Shown here one piece after another: positions 21,801-34,250 of a stretch of DNA of 64,000 nt. A program made the position numbers and the translations under genes. The first letter of the stretch is position 1, and every line of letters starts with the position of its first letter. The notes under the pieces were generated by a model. That model ran no database searches and was not told the origin of the DNA. It worked only from the letters and a program-made list of their open reading frames with translations. Source of the stretch: Metellina segmentata (taxonomy: Eukaryota; Arthropoda; Arachnida; Araneae; Tetragnathidae); the NCBI GenBank assembly GCA_947359465.1, contig OX375879.1, positions 92,616,578-92,680,577 of the forward strand. Reading direction: 5' to 3'.

Positions 21801-24530
21801 CTTTAACGCTTTCCCTCACCTCATTGATTCTCGTGTATTGTTTTACCCAAGATCTATATAAGCTCTTTGAAAAAGGAAAGCATTTAAAAAAACTGAAGAA
21901 AATTTTTACTTACACTAATTACTAAATATACTATTAAAAATAAAACAGCTTCAATCATTATTGAAGGATAAACGTTTAATCTAACTTTAATCTTAAAATC
22001 ACTAAAATTTCTGTTGAGGAAATGCAATACTGTCAAATTTCCAATTGAATACCGGATAGTAAGCATAGTTTAGCATCTGAATACTTAGCCAAAGAATGCT
22101 TTGTGGTAATGTAACAAAATAGCATTTTTTCATCACATCGGGACCACATACATAACAGGGTGTGCATCTGAATGCCTAGCTGCTGCCAGAACAGTTGTCA
22201 GTAGCTAGAGTAAAAGTCATTAAAGGATGTACAGCACAAGGTTTGTAGATAAAAAGGGCTGCATTGTTCATTTATTTTGATCTTCAGAGACAAATTCATA
22301 TGGTACAGTTTTTTGTGTGCTGGCTTGTATTGTTTATTCTTCTAAAATTGTTGATTGGTTCCATTGTATACATGTTCTTTCCACCAGAACTAATATAATG
22401 TTAGTATAATCGGTAGACCACCATCAAAGACTATAAAAGGTTTTAGCAAATTTATTGTAAAAAGATAATTACTTTTATTGGTGTGCCAAGGATGAAGTTT
22501 TAAATTAAATGTGTATTTTAACAGTAGCAAGCACTGAATTCAAGAAAGTTTAATAAAATCCACGTGTCATTTTAATAAAAATCTATTTGAGTTTTCAAAA
22601 CGCAGTTTTTTAAATATTGGTGAAAAATAATTTGTATTGTTAAATATTCCGAAATTTTTTAGGATTAAAATGCATATACGTTAACGAGATGGCTTAAGTA
22701 GAAACTATTCATGTTCCCATCAAAAAATGCTTCTCAAAATACAAAAATATTTTAATGCAAACTAAAATTGAGATTGACCTTAAATCTTAATTTACTTTAA
22801 CAAAACTAACTCAATACATCCACTACCAACACCTTTTTACTTTTATGCAATTTGTCGAAAAATCACGATGTAACCTCAAAATTTTAGGAGTATGAGGTTA
22901 ACATCAGAAGTGTAAAATCAAAAATAAATCGTGAAGTTCAAAATATTGTTATTTAAAGTTAGTTATTTATTTAAACAAAATTAATTAAAGAACATTAGTC
23001 AGCAAAGAAAATCATAATAATCTTTTGTAAATTGATGCGTTAGAATTTTAAATTGTCTTATAAAATATGTTATACTTATATACTCTGTTTTATGTTAGAA
23101 GTATATGTTTTGAAAGTTATTGCAACAAAAATACTATAGAAAATTTTATGTAAAAATTTTCAATTGTAGATGGGAAAGTGCAATACATAACTTGAGTTAT
23201 AACATTATTTGATCTCGTTATTTTAACGTCTTCTGCAATGTACAGAGAAGCTTTGATTTTTCTAACCCTAGCTCACTGGAAACTCAAGGCCTTATTGTCT
23301 CTGGAACAGATGAATGCGACACGTTCTCATTCACTATTGTCTGTGATCTTGTTCATGTAATCAATGCAAGCAATGTAGAATGTATATCATAAAGGATGGT
23401 TAAAAAACTTTGTAAAGAAGTTTTGTTGAAACTGGTGGAAGGCAGAGAGAATGAAGATTCGATTCTAAAACAAGTGTTCAAATATTTTATTCTTCAGGTT
23501 CCGACTATGCTGGAAGTATCAAGAATTTTGCTTTGAAGTCAATTTTAAAAACGGTTGAAAACAATTGAATAGATATCGTCATATTCGATAATAGTATCAA
23601 GTTTTTTATTCGAAGACATTAAACTTTCTGAGCTCAAATAAAGTAAAATTACAAAATATTAAAAAATTCTTATTTGTTCAGTTTTTCTAAGGCTTTTTTT
23701 ACGCTTTATAACTAAAAAACGCTTTTTTTTTCTATTTTACATGAAATTGAATTGAAAAAAAGTTCAAAATACACTTACAAATGTTTCTCGTTAAGAAAAT
23801 ACAACGCAAGAGAACGCGTGTCATTTCTACCGTTTCACCATTTTGGTAAAAATCCGAATTTCTTGTTTTGGCTTATAAATTACATTTTATGCATATTATA
23901 CTAGTCTAAAATCGATGCAATCAGACCATTATTCAATCCCATTCATTCAGAAAAAAATTAATTTTATTTTCATAAATATAGCTGCAAGCAAAATTACAGA
24001 CAAAACATTAAGCTGCAATTTAAGAAGTAACAGCAGCTTTCAAAACGGGTTATAAGCAGGATTCGTGATTGACTCATCTCCATCCTCTCTGCCCGGAAGT
24101 GTATAGTAGCATTGTTAATGAAAATAGTCAATTTTCAGAGTGTTAAGTGTAAGAATAATTTATACATAACTACTGAATTTTATTTGCAAAAGGAAATAAA
24201 AGGTTTTAACGATTCTGTTCTCAAATGCTGAACATTCAATGGCTGTTTCAAGTTTTTTTAAGAAAAACTGTTTTACTGTAGATAGATTTTGCGAGCAGGT
24301 TGTGCTCACACGATCACCTGTGCCATTTGGATTTATGATCAGCAATGTACATGTAACCCAATGACACCACCTTTTATTGTCCAATAAAAGTAATGAAGTG
24401 TGTTACTTTGCCTTTATTCAATACGAAACTCAGAATCAGCAGACACATAACACATACACAGACACCTACGTTCATCTTGGTTTGCTTCCATTTTCACACT
24501 GAGGACGCGAGTCCCATAATCAAATCGGGC
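18851..24530. other. Intergenic AT-rich stretch without recognised gene
   Basis: No domain, splice-linked exon or clear transposon terminus was found over 5.7 kb. The parts at 19050-19400, 22140-22450 and 23220-23400 have more balanced composition than the rest. They could be distal 3' UTR or conserved non-coding sequence of Myt1. Open frames such as 19694-19963 (minus) and 19950-20219 (plus) are short and featureless. Confidence 0.4.
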
Positions 24531-24539
24531 CTTGGTAAC

Positions 24540-25216
24540 TAGAGATGCGACATCGATAGCAAAACATCGATGTTTTGAAACATCGATGTTCAAAATTAAA
24601 ATATCGATGTTGATAATACATCGACCCAAAAACATCGATGTTTTTAAAATTCAGTGTATTTAAACTTTTTCCCCATTTCTTAAAACTGGTTTAGGAACTA
24701 TTGATACGACATCGACAGCAAAACATCGATGTTTTTAAACTTTGATGTTCAAAATTAAAACATCGATGTTGATAATACATCGCCCCAAAACCATCGATGT
24801 TTTAAAAATTCAGTGTATTTAAACTTGTGTCCCCATTTCCTAAAACTGGTTTAGCAACTAGTGATGCGACATCGGCTCCAATACATCGATGTTTTTTTTC
24901 TAAAACTTCAATGTTTAGAAAAAATCGACATCGATGTCGCATCCCTACTTTTCAGACCCTTCATCCTTGGTCAATTTGATCTAAAAGTATGTTCAATTTG
25001 CTGAATATGAAAATTATGCTATTTAGTTATTTTTTAAATTTTTATAACGGTACTTTTTTCATTTAAAAATGAAACATCGACAACGTAAAAACATCGACAA
25101 GTATAAACATCGATGTTACAAAAACATAGACCCCAATACATCGATGTTAAATACATCGATGTTTTTTAAAAAAACATCGATGTTTTGAAAACATTGACAT
25201 CGATGTCGCATCCCTA
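24540..25216. mobile_element. hAT-type MITE rich in ATCGAT palindromes
   Basis: The left end TAGAGATGCGACATCGAT and the inverted right end ATCGATGTCGCATCCCTA form terminal repeats (17 of 20 match). They are flanked by near-identical 8-bp duplications TTGGTAAC (24532-24539) and GTGGTAAC (25217-25224), as in hAT elements. Inside, the terminus is repeated at about 159-160-bp intervals (24548, 24707, 24867), an inner right-type end occurs at 24947, and AACATCGATGTT-type palindromes recur many times. There is no coding capacity. Confidence 0.85.
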
Positions 25217-25535
25217 GTGGTAACCTGATTGGGAGAGTAACGGTTTAGTAACCGGTGTGTTGTGTGTTCGAATCTAACCATTTTGTAGAAAGTGTACTGT
25301 CCTGTTCAAAAGGGGCTGGTGCATGTTAAATTTTCCGTGGTCTCAAATGTCCTCATGTTGGCACTGTGTGGAAGTTTGGGAGTGGGGTCCCAGCTCGGGT
25401 GTGACCTCGTCACCTGACTGTGGTTCAAAAGTACGTGGTGTTGTCCGCGGATTATGCTTTCGGGTTTGATCCCGAACCGTCACCAATATCCCGCTGTGTT
25501 GCTCCAGTGCGACGTTTATTAAAATACTTACCAAC
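25217..25535 (+). mobile_element. tRNA-derived SINE, family A
   Basis: The tRNA-like head GATTGGGAGAGTAACGGTTT with a box-B-like GTGTTCGAATC is followed by the family body GGGGCTGGTGCATGTTAAAT ... GTGACCTCGTCACCTGACTG ... GTTGCTCCAGTGCGACGTTT. The ATCGAT MITE abuts its 5' end, so the MITE seems to have inserted into or beside this SINE. Confidence 0.82.
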
Positions 25536-25549
25536 CCATACTCAAATCG

Positions 25550-25845
25550 TCCATCAGCAACGATTTAATTGAAGTGGAACCATTGTTCAAGTCCTCTGAT
25601 AGCTTAAGAATAGAGCCGCTGTAAGCTTCAAGTTCGAGATTTTCACTTTTGTTGATGGAGCACCCCCCCCCCCAGACAATTCTTACTCCTCCTGGTGGTG
25701 TATCTTTATGTCGAAAACTGTTCTGTAGTAGCCAGCGTCTGGTGCAAGTACCTGTTCCGAGCTGTCACAAGTTCTAAGCATGAAACGATTCATTTTTCAT
25801 ATTCGGATGATGTGACAGACTTCTTGGCCGTGTTAGGGGAGATTA
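25550..25845. other. Unassigned stretch with a C homopolymer
   Basis: This non-coding stretch lies between two SINEs and contains a run of 11 C at about 25663-25673. Its base composition is more balanced than the surroundings, so it may be another repeat, but no termini were found. Confidence 0.3.
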
Positions 25846-25851
25846 TTAATT

Positions 25852-26055
25852 AATGTTACACTGTAGCAACACAGCGGGCTATAGGCGACGGTCCGAGATC
25901 ATTCCCGAACGGAAAGATTCAAGGGCAACACCACGTTATTTTGAACAACAATCAAATGACGAGGCAACACCTGGTGAGGCACCCCACTCTTCCATACCAC
26001 ACGAACTTGAGCGCGTTCGGACTCATGAACATGGGCTAGCTGTTTAGCTTGGCCC
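25852..26055 (-). mobile_element. tRNA-derived SINE, family A, body only
   Basis: The plus strand reads ACACAGCGGGCTATAGGCGA, GACGAGGCAACACCTGGTGA and GGCACCCCACTC, the reverse complement of the family A body. The tRNA head is missing or diverged. Confidence 0.7.
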
Positions 26056-26271
26056 TTAAGAAATAAGTAATATCCCAGCCGATGGAGCATTAGATATTAT
26101 CAAACTTGATTTCATTAAATAGATCTTTGCCTCTGCGGAGAACAGTTGACCGTAATATATTTTTTAAACTGGAAATACTACATTAAGTCAAAAGACTTAA
26201 AAAAATCTAATGAATACACCAATTTGGAACTGATCAAGAACAAAAGTAATAAAGTGTCAAACTTAAAATAA

Positions 26272-26385
26272 ACTGATGCAAGTATGCAACACAAAGAGCT
26301 ATTGGCGACGGTCCGCGATCAACCTCCGAAGGGAAGGAACCGAGGACATGTAATTTTGAACCACCCTAAGCTGAAACAGATTGCT
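26272..26385 (-). mobile_element. SINE family A fragment
   Basis: CACAAAGAGCTATTGGCGAC, GGTCCGCGATCA and AATTTTGAACCACC match the 3' end of the family A body in the minus orientation. It is truncated after about 110 bp. Confidence 0.6.
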
Positions 26386-26999
26386 CTAGAAAATAGTGAA
26401 TATGAATCTGAATTTGTTTCTCTCATTTTTGTATATTCTTTCTTGTTTTCTATTTTAAATACAATAAAAAAATATGTGTATTTTAATTGCCTCAGGTTTT
26501 ATGGTGTAAGGACCATGTTTGGATTAGCTGAGTGAAACACAAGACATAAAACGTCAAGTAATAGAAATGAACACTCACAAGGAAAGTTTGAATGACACAC
26601 AAGAGGAGAGAAATACACTTAGAGTAAGTTATAGAAATGAAACCTGCATAATTTACAACTCGCAGGTTTCTTGCGCATCGGGCAAACTCACAAAGCCGTA
26701 GCGGCCCTTAACGGGACACAGATTTTAAATCTAAAAAAATCATATGATAGAAACTGTCACATGAACTTTCATTGCGATATTCGTGAAGTTGGTGGAATTT
26801 GATACAATTTTATAGTTTGATTTATTTCGATTTGTCAAATGCGACAAACAATTTTACAAAGGTGTGTTGAACAAAGCACTATTGTAAAAAACAAGAGTAA
26901 AAGTGAGGTCGACTGATTCTAAGTTCACTAAGCCAAACCAATTCCTTTAAGCACATGGTCTAAATTTATGCAATTTGTCCGGATTTTTCCGTACTTACG

Positions 27000-27310
27000 G
27001 CCACGACACTCCAGTTGGTAGAGTGGCAGTTTAGTGACCAGAGGGTTACGAGTTTGAAACTCGATTCAACCAAATACCGTCGTTTACATGAGGACTGGTG
27101 CATTTTAAATGTATCATGGCCTTAAATGTCCTCCACGGTGGCTTGGTGTTGAAATTTGGAGAGATATAGTACCAGCTCAGATGTTGAGCTCGCCATATGA
27201 ACGCGGTTCAAAATTACCATCCAAGTATATATTCCTTTTGGATTGATCACGGATTGTCGCAAATAGCTTGTTGTGTTGCTCCAATGCGACGTAAATTCAA
27301 CTACATATCA
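27000..27310 (+). mobile_element. tRNA-derived SINE, family A, full-length
   Basis: The head CCACGACACTCCAGTTGGTA, AGAGTGGC and the box-B-like GAGTTTGAAACTC are followed by GGACTGGTGCATTTTAAATG, ACCAGCTCAG, CGGTTCAAAATTACC and TGTTGCTCCAATGCGACG. It shows all parts of the family in order and is the best copy for a consensus. Confidence 0.82.
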
Positions 27311-27821
27311 ATCCGGATACTTAGTAATCATTCCTCGTATATTTAATACTATCCACTGCGTGGCTAGCCCGGTTGGTCGGCAAGTATTAATTCGAATTCT
27401 TCACGAATTCGAAACAGAGTAATATCATCAGATTTGACAACCACACAAAATAAAAACGCGTTTTAAAAACAAACAAAAAATCAAAATGAGACTAATCAAT
27501 ATTTATTTAAAAAAGCATAATTGCATATTTTTTTTTACATCCCAAGGTTCTTTCTCCAATATCACTTCTTGAAATGCTAAAATTAACTAAGTTCTTCAGT
27601 TCATCAGTTCATGCATAATACACGTTGAAACCCTTTTTCTTTTAAATTAACATATTTTGTGTATCAATTTGAAATAGCTACATTGTAAAGCCAATAAGAC
27701 GGGTATGGTATTTAATTTTATCGTTTATCAGGATAATTATCCCAAATATTCTTCAAAACAATGTGAGATATATCACTTAATACAAGTCACATAGACCATC
27801 TGTCTCGAAATTATTGAAAAC

Positions 27822-29160
27822 TAGCAGAATTACCCGGCGTTACTCAGGTTGAATTGGTTAACTAACTTCCGATTTCGTAAATTTGTAATTCCTATTCATC
27901 ACATGTAAGAACTACCACACTCTTATTAAATAGCACAATTGTTAAATACACAATTTCACAATGTAAATAAATGTCATACTTAACATTTTACACTGTTGTA
28001 GAATTTAAATATTTTTAGTAAGAAAGAAAAGTCTTTAGAAGCGTGCCAATGTTACTCAAAATGTATACAATACTTTAGAGTATACATTTAAATGCCTTGA
28101 ATATGGCATTTAAAAACAAAAGCGCTTTCCCAATTTATCATGTTTAGATTTAAAATGTTTTTAAAGCCAATTAGGTCATTACCTTACCTTGTTTAGTTTT
28201 CGAACGAAAAACATCCAATTGAAAATCCAGAAATACTTCTTAAAACAGATTTAAAAAATTCTTCGAACGAAGAGTAATGAATCTGTCTGTTTTTCACTAC
28301 AAAAAAAGATTCTTGGAATATAAAAGACACAAATTTAAAAAGCAAACGATAAAAAAATACAAAGTTGCCATATTAGCTACCAGTTCAATTTTAAAAGATC
28401 TCGTTCTGTATATTTTATTTATGTTTTACTCTCTATCGTCTGTCCCAAATATTCAGAATTTTTTTATATTTCGTAAAGATAAAAAGGCTAAAATGAAAAG
28501 TAGAACTTAAATTTCATAAAAAATAGTTTGGGGAAACATACTTGATTTTGAGCAGCACTGGTAAAACAATCCTAGTAATTGCAACGCTCGATATACATTT
28601 CCAGTTACTCCAAAACTACTAAATTATGGTTGATAGGTTACTCCGATATTTTAACTTGAAACTTGCCTACATATGTTCGCAAAAAAAATTTCAAATAATG
28701 CATTCATTGAACTAAAATATGGCGTATTAAATGAATAACATTGCATTTTAACACATGTTAAATGCTTTTTATGCGATACTTGTACAAACAAACACACAAA
28801 ATAGAACATGGAACGGGAAAACGGACAGACAGACTTACGCAACGCAATTCAGTCACTAAATAAATGTAAGTACTCACAGTATGCGAAGTTTCATGAAAAT
28901 ATATTCAACCATTTGGAAGAAGCATGGGCACACTCATACGAACAGACACACACCAAGCACGCAAGAGACAGATTTTTTTCATAAGAGCAAAATAGGGATA
29001 GAAAACGTGAAATGGGTCGAAAATATTCAATGTACAAACAAACACTACATTCGTATTTATACAGATTACTCTTTGGATAACGTCGATAAGCAGGGTTTGA
29101 AATCTAATTATATTGTGGTAGCATGTCCACAAATAAACATAACTCGCGTGGCTCTGGCAA
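27822..29160 (+). repeat. Unclassified interspersed repeat with ACTAGCA-ACCCGG start
   Basis: The start is ACTAGCAGAATTACCCGGCG. Farther on come GGACAGACAGACTTACGCAA near 28822 and GTTTCATGAAAATATATTCA near 28890. Similar pieces in reverse orientation occur at 34300-34545 and 37385-37433. The family is a common but non-coding arthropod repeat; no class is claimed. Confidence 0.5.
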
Positions 29161-29175
29161 TGAACTCCAATTTAA

Positions 29176-29903
29176 GGGGGTCCGGGACATAAAAATCGTA
29201 AAATTTTCGGAATTGTTTTTATTATTTTAAGAAATTCTCTGTGTTTTTCTGCTTAAAATGACGTTTGAATCATGTTTCTATCTTAATTAGAACTAGAGAT
29301 ATAATAATTTTTGTGGTGCGTTGTTTTGAAAATCTAACACTCTTGACAGTTGTTGTCATGGCAACAACATCTGTCTTTAAAACTTTAAATGCGTTTTTCT
29401 CCATGATGCATTTCTTCAAGATTTCCTGTATTCAAATTGCTATAAGTCGAAAACCGATAAAGTTTAAGGGTTGAAATTTGGAATATATCTTTTTCAAACA
29501 TTATACTTTAATTTTGATTCAGCAAATTTAAAACAAATATTTATTTTTTAAAATATGACACTAAAAAAAAAAAACTTAAAATTTTCAAAAATTTTCATTT
29601 AAATATTTTTTATTTTTTATTAAATTCATATTTTTTTTAATTGCTGAATCTTAATTAAAGTTTATAAATTTGTGAATAATTAACTGTAAGAATTTTGAAA
29701 ATGGATCAAGAATATTTTGAGTTTTAGCAATTTAAAATAACCCCTCTTTTATTTCAAAAATTTCAATTTAAAATTTTTTTTTAACTTTTGGAAAATTTTT
29801 GTGTTGTGATTTTGTTTATTAGTTAGATGGGTAATCAGTACAAAAACATTCACAATTCTAAATTAATTAATAAAAAATTTTTTTCAATGTGTCCCGGACC
29901 CCA
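29176..29903. mobile_element. MITE with TTAA target duplication (piggyBac-like)
   Basis: TTAA at 29172-29175 and at 29904-29907 flank short inverted ends (GGGGTCCGGGACA and its complement TGTCCCGGACCCC). TTAA duplication and short inverted ends are the mark of the piggyBac superfamily. The 728-bp interior is AT-rich with no transposase. Confidence 0.75.
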
Positions 29904-30289
29904 TTAAATGATCATTTTTTTCAGATGTGCTACGCATAAGTCATTTGCTTTCAGCAATAAGCTGCTAATTAAGCTGTAAGACTTTAATTTGTTGTTCTTA
30001 ATCAGCGTTATGCTTGTAGACTAATCAACTCATGTATATTTGCAGTTTTATTAAAGTCACTGGTTTTATATACGTCGTCAGGTCATGAATCAGTTGACAC
30101 ATTCATAGAGTATGAGTATTAACAATCTCTCTTCCTACCTATATCTATCAAGATAATTATCTCGGTATGGCTACAGTCTACTGCTACAGGCAACAACCGT
30201 GGACCTTTTTTTGGCGCACTTATAATGTCACCAAGGAAAGAATGATTTCAAAAATATTTGTCTTTTTACAACGGAATATAATAAACTTT

Positions 30290-30404
<115 letters not shown>

Positions 30405-30894
30405 CAACAGAGACAACAGCACTGTACCGTGACTTAAATGAAAACGAAAGGAAATTCCTCAACTGGGGAAAAAACATTAAAAGAACCAATGAAACCAAAG
30501 AAAAAATTTTAAAGAACCAATTAAATCAAATGATGGTTTTAAATTAAAATAACCAATGGAATCAACGAAAAAATTTATAATCAACCAATGAAATTAAAAG
30601 CCAATTTAACGTAAAAAGAACATTCTAGAGTATCCAAAATGAAAATTTAAACTTTCCGCCTGCCGAGGTTGCCTTAAAAACCGAAATAAGATTGTTTAAG
30701 AGCATCACATCCCGAGCAAGGAGCCTTTCGATGTGTTTTCAAAAGCTGCTAAAAATATAATTTTATAAGCCTTACAGTATTTTATCACGAGATTTTAAAA
30801 CAATTTCCTGTCGCGCATGCTGTTTTCAGTATACATTTTCAGGCCTAGAAATATTTTTGCATTGATAAAGTTCAAGACAATTGTTGCGTATCAC

Positions 30895-31165
30895 TACTGC
30901 ATGCTCAGTGACGTTCACAGCAATTTATAAATCATGCGCCGATAACCGTACAAGCGTCGTAGGGCACGACGATTGTCGAGTATCGATATTTCATGCTCAA
31001 TGATGTTTGCAGCGCTTTTTAATCCATGCGCCGATAATCGTACAAGCGTCGTAGTGAAAGACAATTGTTGTGCGTCGACATGATCAATGATGTTCGCAGC
31101 ACTTTTTAAGCCATGCGTCGATAACAGTACACACATCGTAGTGATTAAGTCGCCAGTTGCACACA
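30895..31165. repeat. Tandem repeat, three copies of about 90 bp
   Basis: The core CATGCGCCGATAA-CGTACA with CGTCGTAG recurs at intervals of 92 and 87 bp (GATAA at 30941, 31033, 31120). Each is preceded by a CAATGATGTTCGCAGC-type segment and a CTTTTTAA segment. The unit is richer in GC and CpG than the surroundings. Function unknown. Confidence 0.85.
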
Positions 31166-31169
31166 GCAC

Positions 31170-32077
31170 TCATTAGTTGTGCGCATTTCAATAGAAACGG
31201 TGATTATGAATAAAGAGACGCGATTGCATGAAACAGAAACTAATACCTGATTCTGATAGCAAATCTTCAGTTGAGATATGTCTGATAAAGACTGTCTCCA
31301 TCGAACTTTTATTGGAAACAGTTATTGTAAATACAGTGGGAAATGTACATATAAATCATACCTCAATTTCAATGTCGTAATGCTGAAAGAAATAGATTAT
31401 GTATTTATGTTACTAGAGTTCTAACACATCACAAACTAAAAAACATCATGACGTTCTGAAAACATGAAAAAAGATAATGGCAATCCAGAGCCAAAGCGAA
31501 GTTTCACTTCTTACTGTATACAAAATGTAAAGAATTTCAGTAGTAAAATTACAAATGCTACAAAATGGATTGTGATAATTGTCCCGACAACCTCCACATT
31601 TGTCTTTGTTATGTTAAAAAGCCTCCGTACCTTCGATTATAAGCGAAAAACATTAAAAAATGTATATTACCTGTCAAAAATGAATATTAGTAAGTTATAC
31701 TTTCTTTTATGGATTGTTTTATTTTCAATAAGAAATAAAAATATTTGTGTTTATTATAATGTGCATTTAGTTTCATAATATTTGCTCTACAAATAAATTT
31801 CATTCCAAAAAGCGAAAATATAAATAATTTTTGCATATTTATAAAACTCTATCGGTTTCGGTACAAATAACAGGAATTATACTAGCTCTTATTAACTCGA
31901 TTAACATGGCCTGAAATAATTGTACTGTAGTGTTCGTTAGGGTGCAATTAATATTTCAAGAATTACAACGTAATAATTTATTTGACAAGACGAAGAAAAC
32001 TCAAGACGAACAACAACCGAAAGGAAACGTTAAGAATATTTTCAACGCGCTCCGTGTGTAATGCTTCGCGCATGCGC
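31170..32077. other. Non-coding AT-rich stretch before the hAT element
   Basis: No domain or element end was recognised. The open frame at 31464-31778 has no recognisable domain and is not called. Confidence 0.4.
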
Positions 32078-32334
32078 ATTACAAATAGGAATTGCAATCC
32101 GATCCGGCATCGTTTGGCTACCTACCGGATCCAGCAATATCTATTGGATCCGGTCCGGATCCGATAAATCCCATTTTTTTTTTTAAATTAAATAATAGAT
32201 TATTCAAACCCCTTTAAAGTTGCAAAATCGTTTATTAAGCAATCGATTGTGAATGAATCGATTTTATATTTTTCAATCATCAGTTTGGAGAGTTCTAGAA
32301 AAATAATAAATTAAACTGTCAGTAATTTTTTTTA

Positions 32335-33872
32335 CGAAGGAAGGATACTTACTAAAAGGAAGGATACTTACTAAAAGGAAGGAAACTTACAAAGGTTTAA
32401 AAGTACATTTAGAAACAAAACACGGCATCAACAAAATTTCATCAACATCATATCATCCTGATCTATCATGCATTGAATTAATCCCTAAATACAGTTATCG
32501 TCTTCAAAAAGTGTGGAAAGTGGTAAAGTTATTCAAAAAGTTGCCTACCAAATATGATACATACCTTTAAAAGTATGTGAAAGAAGAAACAGGCAAAGAA
32601 TTAAGTCTCATGTTGTTGTTCACGCTGGAACAGCCTTCCAAGTACAGTACAAAGTCCCAAATCCGGAATTGTCCGAAATCCAGACGTATTGCTAACCGGC
32701 GTTTTTTTTATGTTTTACTCATTTTTTTTTTAACATCTTTCCGATAATTTTTTAAAGAACAAGGAGCTAAACCTGGACCTGATTGATGAAACAACTCAAA
32801 ATAACGGACGTGTTCAGAGTAAATACCACACAGAAAAATTAGAGTTGCAAATAAAATTTGTTGCATTGTGTTAAAAAGGGTTTTTCCTTTTTAAAAAATG
32901 ATTCCTATTTATATATCTGCTATTTTACTATTGCAAGGAGGTTATATTAAGGTTTTTTTTGACAAAAAACATGCAAATAATCTGAAAACCAAAATGGCCG
33001 AGGTACGGAGGATTCCGGATTTGGAACTTAGTACTGTATAATCGAATGATTTTATAATCTGAAGGCCTGCATAGATAAATCTTTAATTTGTATACAATCT
33101 GACATAAAATTTACCAACCAAGAGTGTGGTTAACAATGAAAGATTTAATTAATTGTTTGTAACCATTTAAATTGGCAATGGAGGCACTATACAGAAGAAA
33201 TGCTACCCTTCTTACTGCTGGAACAACATTAAAACTCATTTTAGAAAAGCTGGAAAAACAAGACATTGTCTTAAGCACTGAATTATCTGAGTCACTGCGT
33301 GTAAGGGTAAAAGAACGTCGTTGCACAATATGACAGGAATGTTACTTTATTTAAAGAATCCAAAAAAAAATATATCAAAACATGAGACGAGCTGACAATA
33401 CGTTTCTTATGCCAAAAAAGAATCTTATGCGACAGGAAATGAAAAAATATTAAAATAAGTCATTAAAGATGATAACGAAAATGTGGAACCTGCAGCAGAA
33501 GAAAGCTTAAATTCCAACTTACTTTCATTAGAAACTAATTTAACATTAAAAGAGGAATTAGAAAAGCAAATTATGCAAGAAAATGAAGACTATTGCAAAA
33601 AGACAAACTTTAGGAAAAAAACAGATTTTGAGAAAATACTGTAGAAAGAAATGACTTCATATGAAATAGAGGGAGTTAAAGGAAAATATTTGTTTCTTAT
33701 GTACTACTTGATGACGGTTAAACCAACTAGTGTCGAAGCTGAGAGGGCCTTCTTGGTCACTGGTTATATTAGCAGTTCATTGAGAAGTTGGTTGAGGGAT
33801 GACACAATTAATACGATTTGTTTCCCCAAGATCGTTCTTTCAAACTTAAACGTGATTTTCATAACTATATAA
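32335..33872 (+). pseudogene. hAT transposase remnant
   Basis: Pieces in order: LKVHLETKHGINKISSTS near 32400-32450 (end of a BED zinc finger); LAMEALYRRNATLLTAGTTL near 33175-33235; and the C-terminal dimerisation region MTVKPTSVEAERAFLVTG followed by SSLRSWLRDDTIN near 33720-33820. Stops, frame changes and a MITE (32645-33036) interrupt it, so it cannot encode an active enzyme. Confidence 0.82.
32645..33036. mobile_element. Tigger/pogo-like MITE inside the hAT transposase
   Basis: The left end CAGTACAAAGTCCCAAATCC and the inverted right end GGATTTGGAACTTAGTACTG are flanked by TA on both sides (32643-32644 and 33037-33038). Terminal CAGTAC with TCCGG and a TA duplication fits the Tigger/pogo group of Tc1/mariner. 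It is 392 bp and non-coding. Confidence 0.82.
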
Positions 33873-34250
33873 CTTCGATTTAAGCAATTAATCTATTTGT
33901 TTCCCAATATCGTTCTTTCAAACTTAAGCGTGATTTTCATAATTATATAACTTCGATTTAAGCAATTAAGAAGAATTAAGAGTTCCCTTTTATGTCATGT
34001 TGACCAAAACTGCCAAAGATTAGATTTTTATGTTAGTATGAGACAAGGTGTTAGGTACAATTTATGTTATTTGCTCAACGACATTAGAGAGAGACTACTT
34101 AATTTTAAATAAATAGAAAAGTACTACGTATAAAACATGTTTGTTGATGTTTTTTGATGAACTGATGTTTTTTGGTGGGGAAACTAGTAAGACTGATCAT
34201 ATATCATCAATCGTTCAATACTTTCTACTAGTAGTTACTATAATTTACTG

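Noticed and set aside
27000..27080. Possible tRNA gene on the plus strand
   Set aside because: It is followed by the family A SINE body seen in several copies, and its stems are imperfect.
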